Position numbers and translations under genes: made by a program. Below the pieces are notes generated by a model. The model saw only the letters and a list, made by a program, of their open reading frames with translations, was not told where the DNA came from and ran no database searches. A stretch of 64,000 nucleotides of DNA, from positions 1-64,000 of the IMG/VR virus record IMGVR_UViG_3300031215_000009; one strand, 5' to 3'. This document shows, piece by piece, positions 19,191 through 27,506 of this stretch. The stretch comes from a virus. Each line of letters opens with the position of its first letter. The stretch's first letter is position 1.

Positions 19191-19586
19191 ATAACCTATA
19201 AAAAGTTTACAAGAAATTATAAATGAACAAACAGAAGCTATTCATCAAGATACTGGGATAGAAGAAGGACAACGCAAAGATGTTGATGAAAAAGTAGAAA
19301 AGAAGAATCAACAGAATATAGATAAGTTCAAAGGTTTAGAAGTTTACTTAAAAGAAAATGACTACAAATTCCATTTAATAGATGAAGACTATTTTAGTGT
19401 TCAAGATTATTCTTCTTTGGAAAACCAACCAAATAAAAAATTACTTAAAACCAGACTAAAAGCATTTATATGAAAATAAAGAAAATAACAAAAAAGAAAT
19501 ATAAAGGTGATGTTTATAATCTTAGAATAGATAGTGAAGATGGAAACAATCATAATTACTTTGCTAACGATATTAATGTATCGAAT
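18900..19586 (+). mobile_element. Split intein cassette in UvsW (DE|CH site)
   Basis: N-half 18900-19187 (96 residues, Cys1) and C-half 19470-19586 (39 residues, ending DINVSN). The following extein residue is Cys, so splicing restores VIVDECHRTKSN, the motif II box. The C-half has Ser instead of the usual His before the terminal Asn. The 280-base gap holds only an ORF lacking a start codon. Confidence 0.85.
19195..19473 (+). pseudogene. Start-less open frame between UvsW intein halves
   Basis: About 92 sense codons in a frame with no ATG, GTG or TTG near its beginning, charged and Gln/Glu/Lys-rich (GIEEGQRKDVDEKVEKKNQQ), whose TGA overlaps the ATG of the intein C-half. It occupies the place where a homing endonuclease gene is expected, so it may be the remnant of one. 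No domain recognised. Confidence 0.3.
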
Positions 19587-20273
19587 TGTCATAGAACTAA
19601 GTCAAACACTATTAGAGAATGTATTAGTAAGTGTGTAAATGTAGAAAGACGTTTCGGATTAACAGGAACAACTCCAAAACAAGGTACTTTAGATAGTTTA
19701 ACACTACAAGCATATCTTGGTCCCAAGGTAATAGAAGTTAAAGCAAAAGAATTACAAGACAAAGGAGATATTGCAGAAGTTGATATAGCAATTGTTGAAT
19801 TGATTTACCCTGAAGAAATTCAAAAACGATTTGATGATATTAAAAAGAGTATGACAGGTGAAGACAAAGGAAAACTTCTTAAAATAGAACAAGATTTTAT
19901 TATTAAGTACATTCCTAGAGTTGAATTAATTTCAAAAGTCATTTCTAAAGTTCAAAAAAACCAATTAGTGTTGTTTCACAGACAAGCTTATGGTAAACAA
20001 CTTAAAAAGTACTTAGAAGAAAATACAGATAAAGAAATATATTTTATTTATGGTGAAACTAAGAAAGATGATAGAGCTGAGATTAAAAGATTGATGGAAC
20101 ATGATGTTATTGAAAAGGAAATAGATGCTTTTCGATTTGATTCAGAAGGTAATAGTTATGAAATATCACACAATGAGTATATTAGATTAGTAAATGGTAA
20201 ATCTATAAAGGTGTCAAATTTAAGTGAAAATGATGATATTGATTTGAAAAGTATATCTAAATTTAAAGTTTGA
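19470..20273 (+). CDS. uvsW: UvsW helicase middle part with C-intein
   Basis: 267 residues. Residues 1-39 are the intein C-half (VYNLRIDSEDG, NYFANDINVSN). Extein resumes CHRTKSNTIRE, then motif III LTGTTPKQ and the second RecA lobe with VLFHRQAYGKQL and FIYGETKKDDRAEIKRLMEHDVI. After about residue 215 the similarity stops and a 50-residue Hint-like tail follows (DSEGNSYEISHNEY, NGKSIKV, SENDDIDL) before a stop. Helicase motifs V and VI are absent here and lie beyond the HNH gene at 21262-21604. Confidence 0.8.
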   Translation: MKIKKITKKKYKGDVYNLRIDSEDGNNHNYFANDINVSNCHRTKSNTIRECISKCVNVERRFGLTGTTPKQGTLDSLTLQAYLGPKVIEVKAKELQDKGDIAEVDIAIVELIYPEEIQKRFDDIKKSMTGEDKGKLLKIEQDFIIKYIPRVELISKVISKVQKNQLVLFHRQAYGKQLKKYLEENTDKEIYFIYGETKKDDRAEIKRLMEHDVIEKEIDAFRFDSEGNSYEISHNEYIRLVNGKSIKVSNLSENDDIDLKSISKFKV

Positions 20274-20318
20274 ATCACAACTGGAGTAAATATATAAAAT
20301 ATATAAAATAGATATATT

Positions 20319-21260
20319 ATGAAAAATGATTTACTTAAATGTTTCCAAGAAAAACATGGAACTCCAGATAATGTAAATAAATTAAATGAATATGTTGATT
20401 TCCTCCTGACATATAAGTTAAATGAAACTGAATATACTGAAAATCATCATATATTAGATAGGGCATCATTCCCAGAATTTGAAAAAGAAGAATGGAATAT
20501 TATAACATTAGACTATAAAGACCATATTAAAGTACATGAAATGTTGTTTGAAGATTATAATATTAGAAGATACCAAAGAACTCTTACTTTCAAAGGAGTG
20601 AAAAAAGATTATAAGTTACTTTCTAATGCAGCAAAGAAAGGATGGACTAAATTTAAAAACAACAAAGTAAAATATGATTTATTTTGTTTACGTAGAAGTG
20701 TAATAATGAAAACACTTTCGTCAGATGAACAATCAAGAAGGGGTAAATTATTTTGGGATAATTTATCAAGTGATGAATTAGAAAAATGGAAAATGAAATG
20801 TAATAAAGGTAGAACCAACGAATCAAAAATAAAACAAAAAGAATCAATTAATATTTATTATTCTAATCCTGATAATAGGGAAAAGAAATCTAAAGAAACA
20901 AAAGACTATTGGGATTCATTAAGTGAATCTAAAAGAAATGATTTTAGAAAAAACATGAAATCTATAAATTCTAATGAAGATAAAAGAAAAGATGCAAGTG
21001 TAAAAATAAAAAATAAATGGCAAGACCCTGTTTTTCAAGAAAAAATGTCAAATAGAAAAACTAAACCAAAAAACAAATATGAATTGATATTTGAAGATGG
21101 TAATAAAGAAATAATAATTGGGTTTTCTGAAATGATAGAAAAATATAACTTAAATGCTACACTAATTAGAAAATTCTTAAATACGAAAACCAAAGTAGAA
21201 TCTAAAAGTAAACGAGAACAAGCATTAAATACAATAGGATTAATAATAAACCAAATATAA
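20319..21260 (+). CDS. HNH homing endonuclease interrupting uvsW
   Basis: 313 residues. The N-terminal nuclease core shows ENHHILDRASFPEF followed by ITLDYKDHIKVHEML, the H-x-x-x-H spacing of phage HNH endonucleases. A long Lys/Ser-rich middle carries repeats of SKETKDYWDSLS type (NUMOD3-like), and the C-terminus has a NUMOD1/helix-turn-helix-like segment (GFSEMIEKYNLNATLIRKFL). It sits exactly between the second and third coding pieces of uvsW, as an intron- or gap-borne homing endonuclease would. Confidence 0.75.
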   Translation: MKNDLLKCFQEKHGTPDNVNKLNEYVDFLLTYKLNETEYTENHHILDRASFPEFEKEEWNIITLDYKDHIKVHEMLFEDYNIRRYQRTLTFKGVKKDYKLLSNAAKKGWTKFKNNKVKYDLFCLRRSVIMKTLSSDEQSRRGKLFWDNLSSDELEKWKMKCNKGRTNESKIKQKESINIYYSNPDNREKKSKETKDYWDSLSESKRNDFRKNMKSINSNEDKRKDASVKIKNKWQDPVFQEKMSNRKTKPKNKYELIFEDGNKEIIIGFSEMIEKYNLNATLIRKFLNTKTKVESKSKREQALNTIGLIINQI

Positions 21261-21261
21261 T

Positions 21262-21604
21262 ATGGCACAAATAACAAATTTAAAACACATAAAAAAGAAA
21301 GTAGAGGCTGCAAGAGTTCTTGTAGCCTCTTATTAGGTGCGGTACGTTATCGACAGGAATTAACATAAAAAATATCCATAATATTCACTTTACTGAATCG
21401 TTTAAATCAGATGTTATTGTAAGACAGTCTATTGGTAGAGGTTTAAGACAACATAAAGATAAAGATAAATTAAGAGTTTATGATTTTGTAGATTGTCTTA
21501 ATACTGGAAAAGATAACATGTTAATGAATCATTCAAGAGTTAGACGAACAATCTACAAAGAACAACAATTTGATTATATTATCAAGAAAGTACATTTAAT
21601 TTAA
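21262..21604 (+). pseudogene. uvsW: UvsW C-terminal piece (motifs V-VI) with frame disruption
   Basis: A 24-codon ORF at 21262-21336 ends RVLVASY then TAG. From 21341 another frame reads GTLSTGINIKNIH, FKSDVIVRQSIGRGLRQ (motif VI) and runs 87 codons to TAA at 21602-21604. T4 UvsW reads IVASYGVFSTGISVKN across this point, so the two frames are one domain split by 7 bases (21334-21340). There is no start codon for the second frame. Candidate explanations are real decay, recoding, RNA processing, or a sequence error. The hairpin GAGGCTGCAAGA / TCTTGTAGCCTC overlaps the first piece. Confidence 0.7.
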
Positions 21605-21608
21605 TAAT

Positions 21609-21646
21609 GGTCTCATAGAGTTAAATACTTTATGAGACCTTTTATT
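21609..21646 (+). terminator. Terminator after uvsW
   Basis: Stem GGTCTCATA / TATGAGACC followed by TTTTATTTTTT. Confidence 0.8.
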
Positions 21647-21668
21647 TTTTATAAAGTTTTTAATTACA

Positions 21669-21675
21669 TTAAATA
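21669..21675 (+). promoter_or_regulatory. Putative late promoter (TTAAATA)
   Basis: Box in CATTAAATAATT, 20 bases before the ATG at 21695. Confidence 0.45.
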
Positions 21676-21694
21676 ATTAAAAGAAATATAGTAA

Positions 21695-22042
21695 ATGAAG
21701 AGTTTAAATGAATTTTTAAAGGAAGAGGTATCTGATAAGTTAGAAGAAAGAACTGTTCAAGTTAAAAGAAAATATGGTATTCATGATTCTATCAAAGTTG
21801 GAGCAATTGCACCAGTTAGATTAAAAATATTAGGATTTATTGCAGAAAAAGGTCATTGTACTAAAGATGAATTAAAAGAATTTATAAATTCTAAAAATGA
21901 AGATTCAGGGACAAGAACTAATATGTCTTGGTTAAGAAAAAATGCAAAATATATTACAGAATTTGAAAAAGATGGTTGTAGTTGTTGTAAACTTTCTAAA
22001 CTTGGTAAAAGAGTTATAAACAAAACAAATATCAACGATTAA
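21695..22042 (+). CDS. Small protein with possible winged-helix fold
   Basis: 115 residues starting MKSLNEFLKEE. The centre (RLKILGFIAEKGHCTKDELKEFI, split here as RLKILGFIAEKG and CTKDELKEFI) has a helix-turn-helix/winged-helix look, and a C-terminal CSCCKLSKLGKRV follows. No family recognised. The N-terminus resembles that of the next protein (MKNLTGFINEA), a pattern seen in T4-type phages for proteins packaged into or processed in the prohead. Flanked by its own promoter and followed by another. Confidence 0.5.
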   Translation: MKSLNEFLKEEVSDKLEERTVQVKRKYGIHDSIKVGAIAPVRLKILGFIAEKGHCTKDELKEFINSKNEDSGTRTNMSWLRKNAKYITEFEKDGCSCCKLSKLGKRVINKTNIND

Positions 22043-22073
22043 TAGTTTAATTCGCAATTAAATCTAATTAGGA

Positions 22074-22080
22074 TTAAATA
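22074..22080 (+). promoter_or_regulatory. Putative late promoter (TTAAATA)
   Basis: Box in GGATTAAATATAG, 28 bases before the ATG at 22109. Confidence 0.45.
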
Positions 22081-22108
22081 TAGTAACTAAAAAATATAAA
22101 CATAAAAA

Positions 22109-22702
22109 ATGAAAAATTTAACAGGATTTATAAACGAGGCTCAAAAGTCTAAAAAACAAAAAGAATATCAAGATTTCTTTGATAAGAAATTAGAAAAATA
22201 TAATGTAAAATCACCTGCAGAACTTGATGATGCTGAAAAGAAAAAATTCTTTAATGAAATAGATAAAGAATGGACAGGTGAAGCTACAAACGAAAAGAAA
22301 GTAGAAGAAGATTTCGATTCTGAAGATGATGAAGATTCTGAAGACTTGAAAGATAAGAAAGATAAAGACGATAAGAAAGACAAAAAAGAAGAAGATGAGG
22401 ATGATGAAGAAGATGAGGATGATGAAGAAGATGAAGATGATGAAGAGGATGATGAAGAAGATGAAGATGAAGAAGAAGATGAGGAAAAAGTTGATGAAAG
22501 TTTAATAACAGAAAAAGAATCTAAATTTGCTAAAAAATTCAAAGGGTTAGTAGATAGTAAAGATATTGCAGGAATTAGAAACGGTGTAAAAAACGTTTTC
22601 GCTGATTTAGCAGAAGAAGGAGCAGCTAATGAAGATATTAGAGAATTTATTCAAATGTATGTTGATATTTCATTGGATCAAATCGAAGCATCTGTTGGAT
22701 AA
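22109..22702 (+). CDS. Acidic prohead core-like protein
   Basis: 197 residues. The N-terminus (MKNLTGFINEA) precedes a segment YNVKSPAELDDAEKKKFF and EIDKEWTG common in T4-type structural accessory proteins. Residues 66-130 are almost pure Asp/Glu with Lys patches (DEEDEDDEEDEDDEEDDEED-type), encoded by a GAT/GAA microsatellite-like tract. A compact helical C-terminus (FADLAEEGAANEDIREFIQMY) ends it. T4 small prohead core proteins gp67/gp68 are similarly acidic, so a scaffold or internal head role is plausible but unproven. Confidence 0.55.
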   Translation: MKNLTGFINEAQKSKKQKEYQDFFDKKLEKYNVKSPAELDDAEKKKFFNEIDKEWTGEATNEKKVEEDFDSEDDEDSEDLKDKKDKDDKKDKKEEDEDDEEDEDDEEDEDDEEDDEEDEDEEEDEEKVDESLITEKESKFAKKFKGLVDSKDIAGIRNGVKNVFADLAEEGAANEDIREFIQMYVDISLDQIEASVG

Positions 22703-22730
22703 GTATAATAAAACACAACAAAACACATTA

Positions 22731-22760
22731 AAAAAGGAATCTCAAAAGGATTCCTTTTTT
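22731..22760 (+). terminator. Rho-independent terminator
   Basis: Stem AAAAAGGAATC / GATTCCTTTTT with a seven-base loop and T-run. Confidence 0.85.
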
Positions 22761-22763
22761 TAT

Positions 22764-22791
22764 TGATTAAATATTAAAACTTAGAATTACT
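22764..22791 (+). promoter_or_regulatory. Promoter-leader repeat, copy A
   Basis: 28 bases containing GATTAAATATT and ACTTAGAATTACT, identical to 26487-26514. The ATG follows 4 bases later. It is a duplicated late promoter plus leader. Confidence 0.6.
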
Positions 22792-22795
22792 ATAC

Positions 22796-24073
22796 ATGGC
22801 AAATTGTAACATTATAACTTTAAAAGGAACATCTTCGATTTCAAATGATAGAATCATTATAAATGAAAATTTTAAAAACCTTATTGGGTGTTTAAAAGAA
22901 CTACAATCTTTAGTAGATTCTGGAAATATAGATATTAATAGTAATTCTGTTAGTAATGATTCGAATGTTCCTGGTAATACTGTTACCAATGCACTAAATA
23001 ATTTATTATCTTCAATGTCAACAAGTAATTCAGTTACTTTAGTTGATTTACTTGATGATTTACCATATATTGGTAGTAGTGGTGATTTATGTTTTGTTAG
23101 AGATATAACTGCAAAAACAACACCTATAAGTGCATTATATATTTATGATACAGAATGGAAACAATTAATTAGGGAAGATTCAAATACGTACATAACAGAT
23201 TTGAATGATGCTATCGAATCACCGGGTCTAAATATAATAGGAGCAACCGTCGCAGATATAAAAGGTAAAACATTCTCAGATTTCATTGATATTTACGTGT
23301 TTCCAACTGTAGCAGCATCAATATCAGCAAACGAATCTGCTAATATAGTTTATGCTGGTGCATCTTCAACTGTTGAAGTAGGTACCACACTAGATGTTAC
23401 ATTAACTGCAACATTTAATAGAGGTTCTATACAAAATGGTGATGGTAGTTCAGGTCCATTATTAGTAGGTTTACCAAATCAATATGAATTTTCTGGACCT
23501 GGTATTTCGGTTCCTGTTGTAATTACATCAACAAATTTATCTGAAATATTAACAACTGCAAATACTGGAATGTCAACAGTATTAGCGATTTTCGGTTCAC
23601 AAAATTGGGGAATTGATATTGATTATGATGCTGGAAGTGGTACTTATTTAGATTCTAAAGGAAATGTTGCTAATAATCTTGATGGTAGTAGAGTATCTGG
23701 AAATGATACAGATGATACACCAAATATTACAGGTAGATATTATGTATTTTATGATACTGGTTCAATAGTATCAAATTCAGCACAAGTTAGAAATTCATCA
23801 GGAAAAGTATTTTTATCTGCATCTAATACTGGTTCATTTACTATAAATATACCATTAAATACAGCAGAAGTATATTTTTCAGTTCCTACTGGAAAATCAG
23901 TACAAGTAAATTACGTACAAAGTTCAAATGCAGACGTAACAGGGTCATTTGCTAGTTCAACATTTAATGTTGATGATGCTAGTGGTTCTGCAGTATCTTA
24001 TGATACTTGGCGTTCTACTATTGGTGGTGGAGGTTATCCTGCAAATGCAACATATAACGTAGTAATAAGTTAA
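22796..24073 (+). CDS. Tail fibre / virion protein with Ig-like region
   Basis: 425 residues. The N-terminus (ISNDRIIINENFKNLIGCL) resembles the attachment segment of the collar-like protein at 3811. The central part contains SFSD/FIDIYVFPTVAASIS and VEVGTTLDVTLTATFNRGS, a beta-sandwich-like section typical of phage surface proteins, and the C-terminus is Gly/Ser/Thr-rich. It precedes a beta-helix fibre protein, so it is probably a fibre or adhesin component. Confidence 0.6.
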   Translation: MANCNIITLKGTSSISNDRIIINENFKNLIGCLKELQSLVDSGNIDINSNSVSNDSNVPGNTVTNALNNLLSSMSTSNSVTLVDLLDDLPYIGSSGDLCFVRDITAKTTPISALYIYDTEWKQLIREDSNTYITDLNDAIESPGLNIIGATVADIKGKTFSDFIDIYVFPTVAASISANESANIVYAGASSTVEVGTTLDVTLTATFNRGSIQNGDGSSGPLLVGLPNQYEFSGPGISVPVVITSTNLSEILTTANTGMSTVLAIFGSQNWGIDIDYDAGSGTYLDSKGNVANNLDGSRVSGNDTDDTPNITGRYYVFYDTGSIVSNSAQVRNSSGKVFLSASNTGSFTINIPLNTAEVYFSVPTGKSVQVNYVQSSNADVTGSFASSTFNVDDASGSAVSYDTWRSTIGGGGYPANATYNVVIS

Positions 24074-24087
24074 AAATAAAACAATAA

Positions 24088-25743
24088 ATGAGTTTTTTCA
24101 ATTTACCCTTTCCTATCAGAATTGCGGGTGCTGACCCAGTTGATGGAGAAAGATACTTAGCAGCAGATTTAACAGAAAGAAATGATTTAATAGGTTCAGG
24201 AAGAGAATATGATGGTTTACAAGTATTTGTAGAATCTGAAAAACTATTATATATTTTAGAAGATAAAACGATTCCAACTTGGACAGTTATCGGTTCAGGT
24301 GGTTCTATTGACTTACCTTTAAAGTATTATTGGATAGTTGACCCAATAAATGGTGATGATTCAACGGGAGAAAAAGGTAATATATTAAAACCACATGCTA
24401 CAATAGCAGGGGCGGAATTAGGAGCAACTTCTGGTGATACTATAAAAATAGTTTCTGATATTGTTGAAGCAAATTGTGGTAAAGATGGATTAACTTATAT
24501 ATTTGACGAAAATGTTCAAATGTATTGGCCAAGCACTAATGCTAACATTACAGGACAAAACTGGAATGCTCTTTTTACAGATTATGGTGCTACTGGAACA
24601 GAAGTTATGTCATATACTATAATAGGTGGTAAGTTTCTTGCAGGTAGTTATTGGTATGGTAATTGGCGAAGAAGTGTAGTACGATTAAATGCTGCATCTA
24701 GTGTGAAAATGATTGCAGCAGAAACTATTGGGATGGAACAAAATGATGGGTGGATATTTCACATGGTTGGTGACAATTCAAGAATTGATGTTACTTGTAG
24801 TGGAGATATAACAAATTCTTATGAAGTATTAAGAATTAATGGAAATAATGTTACTGCTAATATACATACACAATCTAGTATAGTGCCTATTGAAAATTCT
24901 GGAATTGTTATTGTTAGAACTAGTGCTGTATCTAATTATCATGTAGTGATTACCGCAGAAATAAATATGTCAACAAGAGGTCATGATATTGGTGTAGAAC
25001 GTAGACCATTTCATTTGCGTGGTTCTACTAATAGTACAAAAAAGAGTACAGTTGTTATAAACACTCCAGTATTTGATTATTATGATAATTATCCTAATAC
25101 TGCAGGTGACGAATACGGTTTAGTTACTTTAGTTGAAACTGGCGTTAATATATATGTAGCATTTAATGCAGATATAGTTAAAATTCATCATGACGTTTCA
25201 ATACCTGGAGGTTATTATCAAGGTGGTAGAGCAGGTTTATATAGTTCTTCAGGTGGTCAAAACTTTACATTCGCACATATAGATTTTAATATTAGACTAT
25301 TACTTTTAGGGATTAATCACAATCTAGATTATTGTAGAAATACAACAGCTGCTGCAAAACCTAAAACTCTCATTAATCTTATAGATTGTACTATTGTTTC
25401 ATATACTGATAACGCAGATACATATAATGATTGGAGAACTAATTCAAACAGAGATAACACTGTATTAATTCCTACTATGTACACAAATTACGTTTTTAAA
25501 GGTGACACTGTTGTTGTTATGAATCCAGTAGGTGCAACTGCAGGTAAAAAAGTAATAGGAAGTTACGATAATGTTAATGATGGTGCATTTATAATGGGTG
25601 AATTTGTATCTAATGCTGATATTAAAAATACAACTTTCGAGGATTTATATACTGGAACAGATTATGCAACTGGTATACCTAAAATGAAACTATTAAATAA
25701 CAATATATTAACAGACTACACAAATTATGAAAATATAATATAA
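24088..25743 (+). CDS. Tail fibre protein with predicted right-handed beta-helix
   Basis: 551 residues. An N-terminal domain of about 70 residues is followed by WIVDPINGDDST, KPHATIAGAELGA and SGDTIKIVSDIV, the usual opening of pectate-lyase-like parallel beta-helices of phage tailspikes, with regularly spaced short strands after it. It could bind or degrade surface glycans. No catalytic residues could be assigned. It forms a cluster with the preceding fibre protein and two small downstream genes. Confidence 0.6.
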   Translation: MSFFNLPFPIRIAGADPVDGERYLAADLTERNDLIGSGREYDGLQVFVESEKLLYILEDKTIPTWTVIGSGGSIDLPLKYYWIVDPINGDDSTGEKGNILKPHATIAGAELGATSGDTIKIVSDIVEANCGKDGLTYIFDENVQMYWPSTNANITGQNWNALFTDYGATGTEVMSYTIIGGKFLAGSYWYGNWRRSVVRLNAASSVKMIAAETIGMEQNDGWIFHMVGDNSRIDVTCSGDITNSYEVLRINGNNVTANIHTQSSIVPIENSGIVIVRTSAVSNYHVVITAEINMSTRGHDIGVERRPFHLRGSTNSTKKSTVVINTPVFDYYDNYPNTAGDEYGLVTLVETGVNIYVAFNADIVKIHHDVSIPGGYYQGGRAGLYSSSGGQNFTFAHIDFNIRLLLLGINHNLDYCRNTTAAAKPKTLINLIDCTIVSYTDNADTYNDWRTNSNRDNTVLIPTMYTNYVFKGDTVVVMNPVGATAGKKVIGSYDNVNDGAFIMGEFVSNADIKNTTFEDLYTGTDYATGIPKMKLLNNNILTDYTNYENII

Positions 25744-25748
25744 TAGAT

Positions 25749-25982
25749 ATGAAAACTTATAACACAAAGAAAATAAACTTATTTTTCACTTTTGATAGTG
25801 AAGGAAATGTAATAGAAGGTAGTAAATTTGTTGGTGTTACTTATCTTGATGAAGATGGACAAAGATTTGAACCAGAAGGTAAACGTTCTAGTTTAGCAGT
25901 TCAATATGAACAAATGACAATAGAACAAAAAGAAGCATTTGATACATTAATAGAATCTTATGTGAATCTTAAAGACCAATAA
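25749..25982 (+). CDS. Small hypothetical protein
   Basis: 77 residues, beta-rich N-terminus (INLFFTFDSEGNVIEGS) and helical end (MTIEQKEAFDTLIESY). It lies 5 bases after the beta-helix fibre gene; a fibre accessory or chaperone role is possible from position only. Confidence 0.5.
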   Translation: MKTYNTKKINLFFTFDSEGNVIEGSKFVGVTYLDEDGQRFEPEGKRSSLAVQYEQMTIEQKEAFDTLIESYVNLKDQ

Positions 25983-25996
25983 AAATATATAGCATT

Positions 25997-26473
25997 ATGC
26001 AAAATATTAATCAATTAAAAACATTATTTAAGGTAAAAGATTTATATTCTTTTACTTTATATCCTAATTTAAAAGAAGAGGTTATAATAAATGCTTTATT
26101 AAAAGATATTAAAGATTATGATTTACCAAAGGAAGTTTTTAATTTATTATTAGAAGCTTGGAATAGTAGATTTTGGGTAACTCATGGGTATGATGGAGCA
26201 ACTATAATAAAAAATAAGAAGCATCCAGCAATTGCAAATTTCTTGCATGATTATATGTGGAGATTTGGAATGGGTGGATATAAAAGTGATTTTATATATA
26301 AAAAATTATTACCAATAACAGGATATAAAAATACAACAGCTTTAAAAAGATTTTACATAATAAGATTAGCTTGGTTATTTCATTATAAATGGAAACATAT
26401 ATTTAAAGATAATAAATTACCTATTAGTATTAATGTTAATAATTTGTACATAAAATTAAAAGAACACATTTAG
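25997..26473 (+). CDS. DUF1353-like protein
   Basis: 158 residues. The segment VTHGYDGATIIKN, IANFLHDYMWRFG and YKSDFIYKKLL has the D-G-A ... H-D-Y layout of DUF1353 proteins found in phages, some near lysis genes. Basic and aromatic at the C-terminus (LAWLFHYKWKHIF). Its stop codon lies within the terminator hairpin. Biochemical function of the family is unclear to me. Confidence 0.45.
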   Translation: MQNINQLKTLFKVKDLYSFTLYPNLKEEVIINALLKDIKDYDLPKEVFNLLLEAWNSRFWVTHGYDGATIIKNKKHPAIANFLHDYMWRFGMGGYKSDFIYKKLLPITGYKNTTALKRFYIIRLAWLFHYKWKHIFKDNKLPISINVNNLYIKLKEHI

Positions 26474-26484
26474 TGTTCTTTTTT
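26458..26484 (+). terminator. Terminator overlapping the gene end
   Basis: Stem AAAAGAACAC / GTGTTCTTTT with a five-base loop containing the stop codon, then T-run. Confidence 0.8.
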
Positions 26485-26486
26485 TA

Positions 26487-26514
26487 TGATTAAATATTAA
26501 AACTTAGAATTACT
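26487..26514 (+). promoter_or_regulatory. Promoter-leader repeat, copy B
   Basis: Identical 28 bases to 22764-22791, including TTAAATA, placed directly before the ATG at 26518. Confidence 0.6.
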
Positions 26515-26517
26515 TTT

Positions 26518-27444
26518 ATGAACAAATTATATGAAGGTGGAAATGCCGTTAGTAACGTTATGCCAATTAGAGCAGAAGATACAATACCTACTCTTAAAGA
26601 TATAGACACTAAAATTTTATCAAGATTTTTAAAATTAAAGAAAAATGAATGGGCTGCGTTAGGTTCAACAGGTAAAAAGTTACCCGGACAATCAAGTGGC
26701 GATATTGATTTAGCAATTGATATTAATAAAATTGCAAAATCTTATAAAATACAAACTAATGAAGTTGGTCAAAAAATACTTGATTTATTAGATTCTGCAT
26801 ATCCTAAGATGGAAAAAAACTATATGAAAGGATTAGAAATTATTTCATTAGCTTATCCAATTAAAGGTTCTGGTGGAAATGTTCAAGTAGATTTGATGTT
26901 ACAAGACAATATTGATTTTGCAAAATGGATGTTTCATAGTCCTGATTTTACTAAACACGAGTCTGAATGGAAAGGTTTATATAGAACGGAATTACTAAAA
27001 GCAATTGGTAATGCTATTTCTATTCCAGAAATGACAGAATATTTTGAAGATGAATTTGAAGGAAAATATAAAGGAACTATAAAGAAATTAGCAAGAAATA
27101 TGTTAGATCCAAACAAAGGTTATAAGAAACAATTGAAATCATTTGTTGGTAAAAAAGGAACACCTGTAAAAACTGGGAAAAGTGAATATGAAGAACTTAT
27201 AAGTAAAGACCCAGAATTCATTACAAAAGCATTATTAGGTCAATCTGCAACTATCAAAGATACTAATTCATTCGAAACTGTATGGAAAGTAATGCAAAAC
27301 AAAGATTTCCCATGGAAAGACCAACTGAATAAAATTGTAGTTAAATTTGCAGAGGTTCTTAGAGGTAAAGGTTTACCTATGCCAAAAGAACTTGGTATTT
27401 CAGAGAATTCTCGAATGAAAAAGTTTTCAGATATTAGACAATAA
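26518..27444 (+). CDS. Pol-beta-type nucleotidyltransferase
   Basis: 308 residues. Residues 45-66 read AALGSTGKKLPG then SGDIDLAIDI, the GS ... DxD motif of the polymerase-beta nucleotidyltransferase fold; a third acidic residue appears in VQVDLM (about residue 123). The rest is helical and basic. Such phage enzymes may add nucleotides to RNA or small molecules; the substrate is unknown. It is directly followed by a split nucleic-acid ligase, suggesting a joint RNA/DNA repair role. The N-terminal leader is duplicated from the fibre gene cluster. Confidence 0.6.
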   Translation: MNKLYEGGNAVSNVMPIRAEDTIPTLKDIDTKILSRFLKLKKNEWAALGSTGKKLPGQSSGDIDLAIDINKIAKSYKIQTNEVGQKILDLLDSAYPKMEKNYMKGLEIISLAYPIKGSGGNVQVDLMLQDNIDFAKWMFHSPDFTKHESEWKGLYRTELLKAIGNAISIPEMTEYFEDEFEGKYKGTIKKLARNMLDPNKGYKKQLKSFVGKKGTPVKTGKSEYEELISKDPEFITKALLGQSATIKDTNSFETVWKVMQNKDFPWKDQLNKIVVKFAEVLRGKGLPMPKELGISENSRMKKFSDIRQ

Positions 27445-27479
27445 ATTTGTTTAACTTAAATAAAAATCGTATATTTACA
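27441..27479 (+). promoter_or_regulatory. Promoter region of ligase: TTAAATA box and Bacteroidota-like -33/-7
   Basis: TTAAATA at 27456-27462. In addition TTTG at 27447 and TATATTTAC about 20 bases downstream resemble the TTTG/TAnnTTTG host promoter of Bacteroidota. The ATG is at 27507. Confidence 0.35.
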
Positions 27480-27506
27480 TAATATACAAAACTAAATTAA
27501 TAAAAA

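Noticed and set aside
20115-21340. Group I intron in uvsW
   Set aside because: A single splice cannot join LMEHDVI to GTLSTG while using the VASY codons and dropping the following 7 bases; no intron core could be recognised by eye. Not excluded, but not annotated.
21334-21347. Gene 60-type ribosome bypass in uvsW
   Set aside because: No matching take-off and landing codons were found on either side of the 7 extra bases; a simple +1 slip at TAT-TAG also lacks a good slippery site.
22168-22542. Antisense ORF of almost pure Ser
   Set aside because: It is the complement of the GAT/GAA tract encoding the acidic segment of the protein at 22109; composition is a by-product.
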